Shown here: positions 8,301 through 16,517 of the stretch, piece after piece | How positions within the stretch are numbered: position 1 is the first letter of the stretch | Layout: every line of letters starts with the position of its first letter | DNA from: Amycolatopsis roodepoortensis | Lineage (GTDB): Bacteria; Actinomycetota; Actinomycetes; Mycobacteriales; Pseudonocardiaceae | Direction: 5' to 3' | NCBI RefSeq assembly: GCF_014873915.1 | Contig: NZ_JADBEJ010000005.1 | Coordinates: 992,001 to 1,056,000, forward strand | DNA length: 64,000 nucleotides | The notes under the pieces: generated by a model | Database searches by the model: none | What the model was told of the DNA's origin: nothing | The model's input: the letters and a program-made list of their open reading frames with translations, nothing else | Program-made: the position numbers and the translations under genes

Positions 8301-8642
8301 GTGGGCAAATTCGAGTACCTGATCGTCCTCGCGGCCTGTGTCCTGGTGACCCTGCCGCTGGAAATGGCGGGCGCCCGTGTCTACCGGCAACCGAAACGGC
8401 TCGCCCGCGCCCTGCTCCCGGTGGCGCTGGTCTTCCTGGTCTGGGACGCGCTGGCGATCGCCGCCGGGGTCTGGGGCTACGCACCGGAATTCATGACCGG
8501 CGTCCACGCCCCGTTCGCCATCCCGCTGGAGGAGATCCTGTTCTTCGTCGTCATCCCGATCTGCGGCCTGCTCACCTACGAGATGGTCCAGCTTTCGCTC
8601 ACCGCGGTCCGGCGCCGCGGCGAACGGGCGGTCCGCCGGTGA
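8301..8642 (+). CDS. crtYc: lycopene cyclase subunit, first half
   Basis: A 113-aa protein with three hydrophobic helices and the conserved membrane motif FAIPLEEILFFVVIPICGLLTYE. It belongs to the heterodimeric lycopene cyclase family found in actinomycetes (CrtYc/CrtYd), unlike the single-chain CrtY of many other bacteria. GTG start immediately after crtB. The partner starts 3 bp before this gene ends, consistent with 1:1 synthesis. Substrate: the psi ends of lycopene, giving beta or epsilon rings. Confidence 0.88.
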   Translation: MGKFEYLIVLAACVLVTLPLEMAGARVYRQPKRLARALLPVALVFLVWDALAIAAGVWGYAPEFMTGVHAPFAIPLEEILFFVVIPICGLLTYEMVQLSLTAVRRRGERAVRR

Positions 8643-8959
8643 TCCCCTGGGGTTACACCGTTCCGGCCGTCGTCGCGGTGGTCGTGGTCGTGCTCACCGA
8701 GGTCGTCGTGCTGAAGACCGGGCTGTTCCGGAAACCCGCCTACTGGATCACGATGGCCATCGTCTTCGGCTTCCAGATCCCCGTCGACGGCTGGCTGACG
8801 AAGTTGTCCGCGCCGATCGTCCTCTACGCGCCCGAGCACGTCACCGGCTGGCGCTTCCCCTGGGACATCCCGGTCGAGGACTTCTTCTTCGGCTATGCGC
8901 TGGTGACCGCCGTGTTGCTGCTGTGGGAACGGTCCCGGCCACGGGAGGAGGCGCGGTGA
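8639..8959 (+). CDS. crtYd: lycopene cyclase subunit, second half
   Basis: A 106-aa partner of CrtYc with the same three-helix layout and the related motif FPWDIPVEDFFFGYALVTAVLLLW. The P-V-E-D acid in place of P-L-E-E marks the second subunit. The GTG start overlaps the preceding stop in GTGA form, and the same overlap joins it to the next gene. Both subunits are expected to be needed for cyclase activity. Confidence 0.88.
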   Translation: MIPWGYTVPAVVAVVVVVLTEVVVLKTGLFRKPAYWITMAIVFGFQIPVDGWLTKLSAPIVLYAPEHVTGWRFPWDIPVEDFFFGYALVTAVLLLWERSRPREEAR

Positions 8960-9687
8960 ACGCTCTGGCACGAGACGGCCTGCCGCGCGGCACCGTGCCG
9001 TCGGCCTTCGACACCGAAGCCCGCTTCTACGACCGTCTGGTGAGGGCGAATCCCGGCTATCACCGGCATCTGTTGCTGTCCGCCCAGCGGCTCGACCTGC
9101 CGTACGACGGAAAACACCTGCGCTTGCTCGACGCGGGCTGCGGCACCGGCGCGTCCACCGCCGCGCTCGTCGCGACGGCGCCCGGAGCGAGGATCACGGC
9201 GTTCGACGCCTCCCGCGAAATGCTGGCGCGAGCCCGGGACAAGACCTGGCCCGAAGGGGTCGAGTTCGTCCACACACCGGCGGAAGAGCTGGCGGGGGTG
9301 GAGGGTCCGTTCGACGCGATCCTGGCGGCCTATCTCGTGCGCAACCTCGCCGACCCCACGAGCGGGTTGCGCCGCCTGCGTGGCCTGCTGCGCCCGGGCG
9401 GCCGGATCGCCGTGCACGAATACTCGGTCCGGGACTCCCGGCGAGCCCGCTGGGTCTGGAACGCGGTCTGCGCGGCCGTGATCATCCCTCTCGGGAAGAT
9501 CGTCACCGGCGACGCGACGCTCTACCGCCATCTTCGCCGCAGCGTCGCCGAGTTCGACGGAATCGGTGCTCTCGCCCAGCGCCTCACCGACGCCGGCTTC
9601 ACCGACGTCCACACCGCCACCGTTCCCGGCTGGCAACGCGACATCGTGCACACCGTCGTCGGCACCGCTCCCCAGGAGACTCCGTGA
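8956..9687 (+). CDS. crtT: SAM-dependent methyltransferase of the carotenoid operon
   Basis: A 243-aa class I methyltransferase. SAM-binding motif I is LRLLDAGCGTGASTAAL; motif II/post-I is GARITAFDASREML; the later loop is ILAAYLVRNLADP. It resembles UbiE-like enzymes and sits where crtT lies in described isorenieratene clusters; the role of CrtT in aromatic carotenoid formation is not settled. Start GTG in a GTGA overlap with crtYd, and a 4-bp overlap with crtU. Confidence 0.8.
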   Translation: MNALARDGLPRGTVPSAFDTEARFYDRLVRANPGYHRHLLLSAQRLDLPYDGKHLRLLDAGCGTGASTAALVATAPGARITAFDASREMLARARDKTWPEGVEFVHTPAEELAGVEGPFDAILAAYLVRNLADPTSGLRRLRGLLRPGGRIAVHEYSVRDSRRARWVWNAVCAAVIIPLGKIVTGDATLYRHLRRSVAEFDGIGALAQRLTDAGFTDVHTATVPGWQRDIVHTVVGTAPQETP

Positions 9688-11237
9688 CCTCTCCCCTGGA
9701 CCGCCGCCTGGTCACCCATCCGGCACCGCGCGGCCTCGCCGACGCCGGGCAGCTCGGCGCGCGCCCCACGGTGGCAGTCGTGGGCGGCGGCATCGCCGGG
9801 CTCACCGCGGCGACCGGACTGGCCGAACGCGGCGTCACCGTCACCGTCTTCGAAGGAGAAGATCATCTCGGGGGGCGGGTCGGCGGCTGGCGGGAGCGGC
9901 TGCCGGACGGCACTCCGGTGACGATGAGCCGGGGCTTCCACGCCTTCTTCCGCCAGTACTACAACCTGCGCACCTTGCTGACCCGCACGGATCCGCATTT
10001 GGAGCGGCTCACCCCGCTCTCCGACTATCCACTGCTGGACGCGCACGGCCGCATCGACACCTTCGCCGGGCTCCCCCGCACACCGATCTGGAACGCGGTG
10101 GTCTTCGCCTTGCGGAGTCCGACTTTCACCCCCAGGGACCTCTTGCGGCTCAGCGGGCGCGAGGCGTTGCCGCTCGCCACGGTCAGCGTGCCCGAGACCT
10201 ATCACCGGCTCGATCACACCGACGCCGCGACCTTCCTCGAAGCGATCAACTTCCCAGCGGCCGCACGGCATCTCGCGTTCGAGGTGTTCTCACGCAGCTT
10301 CTTCGCCGACCCGCGGGACCTGTCCGCCGCGGAATTGGCGGCCATGTTCCATCTCTATTTCCTCGGCTCCAGCGAAGGACTCGTCTTCGACGTGCCGACC
10401 GAGCCGTTCCCGCAGGCACTCTGGGATCCGCTCGCGAGCTATCTCGCCGCGCGCCGCGTCGACATCCGTACCGGCACGGCGGTCACCGCCCTCGGCCGGA
10501 CGCCGGACGGTTTCGAACTCGAGACCGGTGGCCGCACCGAGGGTTTCGACGGGGTGGTGCTCGCCTGCGACATCACCGGGCTGCGCGACCTCGTCACCAC
10601 ATCCCCGGACCTAGCGACGGAGTCCTGGCGGCGCGCGATCGGTGAACTGCGCACCGCCCCGCCCTTCCTCGTCCGGCGGCTCTGGCTCGACCGTCCGGTC
10701 GACGGAGGACGCCCGCCTTTCCTCGGCACCGCCAGCGTCCCGCCGCTGGACAACATCAGCCTGCTCGACCGATACGAAAGCGAGGCACGGCGCTGGGCGG
10801 CGCGCACCGGCGGCTCGGTCGTCGAACTGCACGCCTACGCGGCCGGCACCGCGGATCAAAGCGGCTTGGAGAAAGCCCTCGAACAACGGCTTCACGAGAT
10901 CTATCCGGAGACCCGGGACGCGCGGGTGGTCGGGGAAAGCACGTTGTGGCGCGAGGATTGCCCGTTGTTCGGCGTCGGCGACTTCGCCCGGCGGCCGGCC
11001 GTGCGAACTCCCGACCCGCTCCTCGCGCTCGCGGGCGACGGCATCCGGATCGATCTGCCGGTCGCCCTCATGGAGCGCGCGGCCGCCACCGGATGGGCCG
11101 CGGCCAACGCCCTTCTCGGGCATTGGGGTCTCGCCGGTCACCCGATTCGTTCGGTCCCCAACCGAGGACGGATCGGCTTGTTGAACCGGCTGGCCGCTTC
11201 GAAGTACGTCGGCGGGGGCCGGGTCACGACAGGCTGA
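9684..11237 (+). CDS. crtU: carotene desaturase/methyltransferase (aromatic ring-forming)
   Basis: A 517-aa FAD protein with VAVVGGGIAGLTAATGLAER and VFEGEDHLGGRVGGW near the N-terminus, then the CrtU-typical MSRGFHAFFRQYYNLR, and a C-terminal LALAGDGIRIDLPVALMERA flavin segment. CrtU desaturates a beta ring and shifts a methyl group to give the aromatic phi ring of isorenieratene. Length and position (last gene of the operon, after the cyclase and crtT) fit. The final product (isorenieratene or a half-aromatic carotenoid) is inferred from gene content. Confidence 0.88.
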   Translation: MTSPLDRRLVTHPAPRGLADAGQLGARPTVAVVGGGIAGLTAATGLAERGVTVTVFEGEDHLGGRVGGWRERLPDGTPVTMSRGFHAFFRQYYNLRTLLTRTDPHLERLTPLSDYPLLDAHGRIDTFAGLPRTPIWNAVVFALRSPTFTPRDLLRLSGREALPLATVSVPETYHRLDHTDAATFLEAINFPAAARHLAFEVFSRSFFADPRDLSAAELAAMFHLYFLGSSEGLVFDVPTEPFPQALWDPLASYLAARRVDIRTGTAVTALGRTPDGFELETGGRTEGFDGVVLACDITGLRDLVTTSPDLATESWRRAIGELRTAPPFLVRRLWLDRPVDGGRPPFLGTASVPPLDNISLLDRYESEARRWAARTGGSVVELHAYAAGTADQSGLEKALEQRLHEIYPETRDARVVGESTLWREDCPLFGVGDFARRPAVRTPDPLLALAGDGIRIDLPVALMERAAATGWAAANALLGHWGLAGHPIRSVPNRGRIGLLNRLAASKYVGGGRVTTG

Positions 11238-11284
11238 ACGGCCGGTGCGCTGGGGTTCGGCTCTCGCCCCAGCGCACCGGCCGT
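11238..11284. terminator. bidirectional hairpin terminator between crtU and the SRPBCC gene
   Basis: A perfect 18-bp inverted repeat (11238-11255 pairing with 11267-11284) with an 11-nt loop, directly after the crtU stop and 17 bp before the end of the convergent gene. No U-tract follows on either side, as is common in actinomycetes. Confidence 0.75.
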
Positions 11285-11301
11285 CGCCGCTTGCTCGGAA
11301 T

Positions 11302-11775
11302 CTAGCCGCCGTTCTGCGCCGGGCGCTCGACGTCGCCGCGCCATGCCCCGGTCTCGTTGCCGTCCCGGTTTTCCAGGAAGGTCTTGAACCGGTCGAGGTC
11401 CCCCTGCACGCGGCGATCCAGAACGCCGAGCTTGTCGGCGACGTTCTCGGCGAAACCCTCGGGGTCGATGTCCATCTGGACCGTGACGCGGCTGTGGGCG
11501 TCGTCGATCCGATGCACGGTCACGACACCCGCGTGGTTCGGGCCCGTGTCGGACTGCCACGCGACCCGTTCGTCGGGATGCTGTTCGGTGATGGTGGCGT
11601 CGAACTCCTTCGTCACACCGGCGATGGTGACGGTCCAATGGGTATGGGTGTCGTCGCGCTGTTCGACGCGCTCGACACCCTCCATGAACCGCGGAAAATC
11701 GGCGAACTGGGTCCACTGGTTGTACACAGTGGTCACATCGGCCGCTACGTCGACGGTCTTGGTGATCGTGCCCAT
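11302..11775 (-). CDS. SRPBCC-family (START/polyketide cyclase-like) protein
   Basis: A 157-aa soluble protein with the SRPBCC beginning (VDVAADVTTVYNQWTQFADFPRFM) and the following WTVTIAG and ATITEQHPDERVAW strands. It fits the hydrophobic-cavity fold of the cyclase/dehydrase-like branch. The ligand is unknown. AAGGAG precedes the ATG. The promoter upstream (11824-11865) carries the same stress-sigma and direct-repeat layout as the peptide-oxygenase pair near the window start, suggesting shared regulation rather than a link to crt. Confidence 0.75.
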   Translation of the reverse strand: MGTITKTVDVAADVTTVYNQWTQFADFPRFMEGVERVEQRDDTHTHWTVTIAGVTKEFDATITEQHPDERVAWQSDTGPNHAGVVTVHRIDDAHSRVTVQMDIDPEGFAENVADKLGVLDRRVQGDLDRFKTFLENRDGNETGAWRGDVERPAQNGG

Positions 11776-11823
11776 GGCGAAGCGTCAGCTCCTTCATGTG
11801 GTCGGTTGGTGGAGCTCGCCGGA

Positions 11824-11865
11824 TACCCGTCGCCCCGCGACCGCAAACCGATTCGCGTCCGATTC
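11824..11865 (-). promoter_or_regulatory. SigF/SigB-like promoter with upstream direct repeat
   Basis: Minus strand GGTTT (11849-11845), 16 nt, GGGTA (11828-11824), about 50 nt before the SRPBCC start. Two GAATCGG copies at an 11-nt period (11865-11859 and 11854-11848) run into the -35-like element exactly as at 550-567. Confidence 0.5.
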
Positions 11866-11902
11866 ATCGGCGAGGGTGGCGCACGAAGCCGTGGACGGCG
11901 CT

Positions 11903-12202
11903 TCAGCTCAAGAGGTCGAGGCCGCGCTGCCACCGCTGCCGACGCTCCGCGTCATCCTGCTCCCACCACGGAGTCCCGCGCTCCCCCAAGGCGACCTTGG
12001 CGATGTGCACCCGCGCCCGGGCCTCCCGCTCGGCTTCGGGATCCTGAGCTCGCAAGGCCGCGCCGACGTCCCGGCGAGCCCGCATCAGCAGGCCGCGCAA
12101 CCGGGCCGCCGTCTCCTCCGGTATCTCCGGATCGGTCGCGCGCCAGCGCCGGCCGCCGATCACGACGAAACGCCCGTCAGGAATGCGGTCCGGCTCAGTC
12201 AT
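11903..12202 (-). CDS. small conserved actinobacterial protein, function unknown
   Basis: A 99-aa soluble protein: MTEPDRIPDGRFVVIGGRRW, then RATDPEIPEETAARL, a long charged helix, and ALGERGTPWWEQ near the C-terminus. Orthologues are familiar to me from actinomycetes without a proven role. It overlaps the end of the preceding DUF3253 gene by 8 bp, so the two are cotranscribed. No signal peptide, membrane segment or catalytic motif is visible. Confidence 0.7.
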   Translation of the reverse strand: MTEPDRIPDGRFVVIGGRRWRATDPEIPEETAARLRGLLMRARRDVGAALRAQDPEAEREARARVHIAKVALGERGTPWWEQDDAERRQRWQRGLDLLS

Positions 12203-12548
12203 TCGCGTCCCCGGCCGGCCGGATCCTGATGGGCCCCTGCCATTCCGCGTCCGGGTCGAGCGACCGGGCGCCCTGGGTCAACCGCACCTCGCCCGCCCGC
12301 GCGAGCTCGCGCGCCAGTTCCCGAGCCCGCGGCAGCAACGGACGCCACTCGCCCGCGAGCGCCCGGGCCGCGTCGGAAGGACAGCAGCTGCCGCCTTCGC
12401 CTCGCGCGAAGGCCAAGGCGAGGATCGCCGCCCGCAACCGATCGGGCACCGGCCCGGTACCCAGCGCCGTCCGGGCATGAACCGCACCCGGCCCGGCGCT
12501 CTCCAGGATCCGTTCCAGTTCTCGTCGAGGCCCTGACCTGCTTGTCAT
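12195..12548 (-). CDS. DUF3253-like protein
   Basis: A 117-aa protein. The core DRLRAAILALAFARG...SCCPSDAARALAG and the end LTQGARSLDP...GPIRIR match the DUF3253 pattern, a compact winged-helix-like fold of unknown function. The start MTSRSGPRREL at 12,548 is preferred because upstream in-frame sequence reads through the neighbouring gene. It is first in a two-gene operon with the 99-aa protein. Confidence 0.75.
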   Translation of the reverse strand: MTSRSGPRRELERILESAGPGAVHARTALGTGPVPDRLRAAILALAFARGEGGSCCPSDAARALAGEWRPLLPRARELARELARAGEVRLTQGARSLDPDAEWQGPIRIRPAGDAND

Positions 12549-12585
12549 ACCGCCAGGATCGCACCGCCGCGCCGCGTCAGCCCGG

Positions 12586-12813
12586 TCAAGACCGGTCCGT
12601 GGGGCTGCGTTCGACGACCTCGGTGGCGCCTCGTTTGCTGAACGCCGCCCACAGATTGAACCCCACCACCCCGACGCAGAGGGCCGCCCATAGCCAGACG
12701 AAGCCGTTCCCGCGGCCGATTCCGCTGACCAGAACGAACACCAGCACCGCGATCCCACCGACCGCTCCGAACACGGCGACCGGTTTGGAGGGTTTCACCT
12801 TGAACGACGCCAC
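12586..12813 (-). CDS. small two-helix membrane protein
   Basis: A 75-aa protein with two hydrophobic segments (about residues 11-29, VAVFGAVGGIAVLVFVLVSG, and 35-52, GFVWLWAALCVGVVGFNLW) and a charged tail. A GTG start at 12,813 is chosen because AGGAG lies 7 nt upstream. No family is recognised; such proteins are common in actinomycete envelopes. Confidence 0.6.
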   Translation of the reverse strand: MASFKVKPSKPVAVFGAVGGIAVLVFVLVSGIGRGNGFVWLWAALCVGVVGFNLWAAFSKRGATEVVERSPTDRS

Positions 12814-12973
12814 CCGGAGACTCCTCGCGTAGAACGAATTGCGGCGAGACCCTGATGCCCCTGCCCGGCACTGTCCAAACGCAACCGTCTTCGTGGGCGT
12901 TGATGTTGATCCGTTCGCCCCAAGGCGGTGCGGCGAACGGACGCGACGGGCGGGTTGTTCCGAAATGGACAAT

Positions 12974-13720
12974 TCAGGTTCGAGCGACCTCGGTGGCCCC
13001 GTTCGCCACCACGGCCGCCGCGATCGCCGCATACTCGCGCTCGAGTGCCTTCGCCGCACCACCGCGCCAACCTTCGGCCATGGCGCCCGACATGGGATCG
13101 GGGAAGATGTCCTCCTCTTCCTTCTCCACTCCGTCCAGGATGGCGCGGGCGACGGACTCCGGAGAGGACTTCGGAATCTCGACGCCCCGGCTCATGTCGG
13201 TGTCCACGGGCCCGGTCAGGACGGCATGGACCCGCACACCCTGTCCGGCCAGCAGGGTTCGCAGCGATTGGGTCAGTGAGAACGCGGCCGCCTTCGAGAT
13301 CGAGTAGGCCGGAACGAGCGGCAAAGGAGCGAAGGCGTTCACCGACAGGTTGTTGACGACGGCGCCGCCGCCGCGAGTGAGCAGCGGCAGGAAGGCCTGT
13401 GTCACCCGATAGGTGCCGAAGAAGTTGACGGCGAGGTGTTGGTCGAGCACGCTCTCGTCGCTGAGGTCGTCGTAGAGCGCGATGCCGGCGTTGTTGACGA
13501 GGACATCGAGGGATTCGACCTGTTCGACAGCGCGCCGGGTCTGCGCCTCGTCGGTCACGTCCAGGGTCAGGGGCGTGACGCGGGGATCCGACTGAGCCAC
13601 TGGTGTGCGCGTGCCGACGTAGACGTGCTTGGCGCCCATCTTCAGGGCTTCCTCGACCAGCGCACGGCCGATACCGCGGTTGCCACCGGTGATCAGGACG
13701 GCTTTGTCTTCGATTCTCAT
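12974..13720 (-). CDS. short-chain dehydrogenase/reductase
   Basis: A 248-aa classical SDR. It has the cofactor motif VLITGGNRGIGRAL, then LDVLVNNAGIA, and the catalytic Tyr/Lys in PAYSISKAAAFSL with the Ser-bearing NNLSVNAF strand ahead of it. The position after the first strand and VGTRT suggests NADP preference. The substrate cannot be told. It is separated from the ECF sigma gene by 47 bp in the same direction and may form an operon with it. Confidence 0.85.
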   Translation of the reverse strand: MRIEDKAVLITGGNRGIGRALVEEALKMGAKHVYVGTRTPVAQSDPRVTPLTLDVTDEAQTRRAVEQVESLDVLVNNAGIALYDDLSDESVLDQHLAVNFFGTYRVTQAFLPLLTRGGGAVVNNLSVNAFAPLPLVPAYSISKAAAFSLTQSLRTLLAGQGVRVHAVLTGPVDTDMSRGVEIPKSSPESVARAILDGVEKEEEDIFPDPMSGAMAEGWRGGAAKALEREYAAIAAAVVANGATEVART

Positions 13721-13767
13721 GGTGGTGATCTCCTTGCTTGTTTTCGAGCAGACTGGATGAGAGGGGT

Positions 13768-14751
13768 TCAGCTCGTCAGAGCGGGCGTGAGACCGAACGT
13801 CGGCACCAGGCTCGCGTCGTTGAACGCCGTGATACGCGCGATCCGGGCGCCGATCAGGGTCAACACGTGGACGCCGTGTGCCTCGTACCGGTCGTCGCTC
13901 GCGCGCTCGTACTCGACGAAGGCGGGCTGGCCGTTGGCGTGGACGGGCACCAGCCGCCACCGGCCCGGACCGAGCACCCGGGCGGCCAGGAACCCGACGA
14001 CGGCTCGGCTGCCGGTGAACCAGGTCGCGACCGGCGGCATCTCCAGCTCGACGTCGGCGCGCAGCAGGTTCACCAGCGCGTCGGCGTCCGCCCGGGTGAA
14101 CGCGTCGACATAGCCGTCGAGCAGGGTTCGCCGGGCCTGTTCGTCGGGCTCGGCCAGGTCTTCCTCGACCGGCCCGGCCTCGGCCAGCTTGGCGCGGGCC
14201 CGGCGCAGAATGCCGTCGACGGCCGCGACCGTCGTGTCCAGCATTTCGGCGACCTCCGCCGTCCGGAACGCGAGTACGTCCCGCAACGTCAGCACGGCGC
14301 GTTGCCGGGCAGGCAGAAACTGGAGCGCGGCGATGAACGCCAGCCGCACACCGCTCCTCCCGGCCACGATCACGGCCGGATCGTTGGCGTCCTTGTCGCC
14401 GGGTGCGGGACCGAGTAGCGCGTCAGGTGCCGGCTGGAGCCACGCCACCGACGGTTCACCAGCGGCCACGGCCACCCGGTGATCGTCCGATGGCGCGCCC
14501 AGCCCCGACGGAAGCGGCCGCCGCGACCGGGTCTCCAACGCCGTCAGGCAGGCCATCGTGGCGATCTTGTACAGCCATCGCCGCACCGAGGATCGGCCCT
14601 CGAACCGGTCGATCGCGCGCCACGCGCGCAGGTAGGTCTCCTGTACCAGATCTTCTGCGTCGTGGATCGAGCCGAGGAGCCGGTAACAGTGCGCGAGCAG
14701 CTCGCGCCGGAACGGCTCGGTCAGGGCGGCGAACTCGGCGTCCGAGGGCAT
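13768..14751 (-). CDS. ECF sigma factor with C-terminal SnoaL-like domain (SigG/SigJ-like)
   Basis: A 327-aa protein. The sigma-2 region is [27 protein letters not shown]; sigma-4 is [17 protein letters not shown]...[22 protein letters not shown]-terminal extension of about 110 residues ([20 protein letters not shown]...) has the SnoaL/NTF2-like pattern seen in ECF groups that lack a separate anti-sigma factor. The extension probably senses or self-regulates. AGGAGA precedes the start. It reads toward the SDR gene. Confidence 0.85.
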   Translation of the reverse strand: MPSDAEFAALTEPFRRELLAHCYRLLGSIHDAEDLVQETYLRAWRAIDRFEGRSSVRRWLYKIATMACLTALETRSRRPLPSGLGAPSDDHRVAVAAGEPSVAWLQPAPDALLGPAPGDKDANDPAVIVAGRSGVRLAFIAALQFLPARQRAVLTLRDVLAFRTAEVAEMLDTTVAAVDGILRRARAKLAEAGPVEEDLAEPDEQARRTLLDGYVDAFTRADADALVNLLRADVELEMPPVATWFTGSRAVVGFLAARVLGPGRWRLVPVHANGQPAFVEYERASDDRYEAHGVHVLTLIGARIARITAFNDASLVPTFGLTPALTS

Positions 14752-14963
14752 GACGGCTCTCCTGGCGTTCGGCGAAATCGACGGTAGGCGGCGGTTCAGT
14801 CCGGTGGTCTGGTTCGGTACACATCAAGACCAGGCACCCGAAGAAAACCCGTCGCGAGAGCCGCCACCGCGTGAGTGATTTGGGTCACACGCACTGATGG
14901 AAGCGCGCCGCACCTGACGAGGCCGCGCACGCTGTCGATCGCGCCCTTGAGAACCGGCCTGGG

Positions 14964-15536
14964 TCAGGCCCTGGTCCAGAGGGTGACGTCGCTGCTGGTC
15001 GCCACGACCAGCGTCGCCCCGGACGGGGAGAACCCGGCCGCCCGCAGTTCTGAGTGGCGCGAATGGAAGATGTGCCACCAGGTCTCGCCGTGCGCCCCAC
15101 CGGTGTACGGATTCCCGGTCGACAACAGCACCCGCTCGTGCGGCCAGTCCGGGCCCACGACATACACCGACCATCCCGTGGTGCCGGTGTGCAGGCCGCC
15201 GCCGTCCAGCCCGGCCATCGGCACGCGACGCCCCGCGATCGGCCCGATCCCCTGGCACGTCAAGTCGTTGCCCTCCGGCTGAGCCGGATCGGGGTCGCGG
15301 GCCAGCCGCTCACCGGTGACGGTGTCGAACAGCCCGAGCCCGTTCGTGGATTCCACCAACAGCAAGTCGCGACCACTGTCGGGGTCAGCGGCGAAACCGA
15401 CACCGAGCAACCCGCCGACAGCGGCCACGTGGCGGTCGGCTGGACGCCACGGCGGAGGCGCCGCCACCGTCGGCGCGGCCAGAATCCTTGCCCGCAGGCC
15501 CCGTTGATAGTCGGTGAGCGAAAGCTGTTCCGCCAT
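14964..15536 (-). CDS. hypothetical protein with beta-propeller-like segments
   Basis: A 190-aa soluble protein. It opens with MAEQLSLTDYQRGLRARIL and continues as short beta segments such as GRDLLLVESTNGLGLFDTVTGERL and GFSPSGATLVVATSSDVTLW, reminiscent of WD40-like blades. It is too short for a full propeller, so it may be a partial fold or an oligomer. No signal peptide. Monocistronic. I do not recognise a function. The 212 bp on its downstream side (14752-14963) hold nothing identifiable. Confidence 0.65.
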   Translation of the reverse strand: MAEQLSLTDYQRGLRARILAAPTVAAPPPWRPADRHVAAVGGLLGVGFAADPDSGRDLLLVESTNGLGLFDTVTGERLARDPDPAQPEGNDLTCQGIGPIAGRRVPMAGLDGGGLHTGTTGWSVYVVGPDWPHERVLLSTGNPYTGGAHGETWWHIFHSRHSELRAAGFSPSGATLVVATSSDVTLWTRA

Positions 15537-15587
15537 CCCGCGAGTATGCCGGAGACCGGGCGCCGGATCAGCGCATATTCACCCGGC

Positions 15588-16517
15588 TCACCGCTGGAAT
15601 GCCTGCACCTCGGCCAAAAACGGCAAAGAAGGGTGCGCTCCATGCCGCGTCACGACGACGGCGGCCACCCTCGCCGCGAAACGGCAAGCCGCCACCACGT
15701 CCGCGGTCACCGGCTCACCGGGGATTTCCGCGAGCCGGGCGGCGAGCGCTCCGACGAACGAATCGCCCGCGGCGGTGGTGTCCACGGCCCGTACCGCGAC
15801 GGCCGGGACGCGCGTGGACGACGAGGCGTCGAGGACGGCGCATCCTTCGGCGCCCAGTGTCACGATCACCCACCGACATCCCGCCGCGACCAGATCGGCA
15901 CCGCCGCGCCGCAAACCGTCGTCGTCGAACGGATCCTGACCGGTGAGCTGACGGAACTCGATTTCGTTCGACACCACGACATCGCTCAGCGGCACCAGTT
16001 TCCCGGCGACGTCGTCGGCGGGCGCGGTGTTGAGCACGGTCAGCACGCCTCGTGAGCGAGCGGCCGCGAAGGCGCGTTCCGTCGCTTCGGGTGCCGCCTC
16101 CAACTGGCCCGCGACGACCCGAAGCCCCGGCAGTTCGCTGATCGCCGCTTCGGCCGCCTTCGCTGGGATGTCGGCATTCGCCCCGGACACGACGACGATC
16201 GAGTTGACGCCGTCCGCGTCGACGGTGATCGCCGCCCGGCCGGTGGGCGACGCGGACCTGCGCACGTGGGTCACGTCCGCACCTTCGGCGCGCAGGGCCG
16301 CCAGGTACTCGTCGCCGTCCTCGTCCTGGCCGACGCAGCCGATCACGGCCACTTCCGCGCCGAGCCGGGCGGCGGCGACCGCTTGGTTGCCGCCTTTACC
16401 GCCCAGCTCCCGGCTCGCCGAAAATCCCATCAGGGTCTCCCCTGGCTCCGGGATGCGCGGCGCCTGGACGATGTGATCGACGTTGAGCGACGCGACCACC
16501 GCTATCGCGCGGCTCAT
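15588..16517 (-). CDS. ribokinase-like PfkB sugar kinase
   Basis: A 309-aa kinase. It has the N-terminal PfkB signature ELGGKGGNQAVAAARLGAEV with the preceding DHIVQAPRIPEPGET, and the C-terminal anion-hole motif VDTTAAGDSFVGALAARL with catalytic Asp. It most resembles ribokinase (ribose to ribose-5-phosphate), but related pentoses or nucleosides are possible. The ATG at 16,517 overlaps the stop of the phosphotriesterase-like gene in an ATGA; an alternative ATG lies at 16,529. Last gene of the four-gene catabolic operon. Confidence 0.85.
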   Translation of the reverse strand: MSRAIAVVASLNVDHIVQAPRIPEPGETLMGFSASRELGGKGGNQAVAAARLGAEVAVIGCVGQDEDGDEYLAALRAEGADVTHVRRSASPTGRAAITVDADGVNSIVVVSGANADIPAKAAEAAISELPGLRVVAGQLEAAPEATERAFAAARSRGVLTVLNTAPADDVAGKLVPLSDVVVSNEIEFRQLTGQDPFDDDGLRRGGADLVAAGCRWVIVTLGAEGCAVLDASSSTRVPAVAVRAVDTTAAGDSFVGALAARLAEIPGEPVTADVVAACRFAARVAAVVVTRHGAHPSLPFLAEVQAFQR

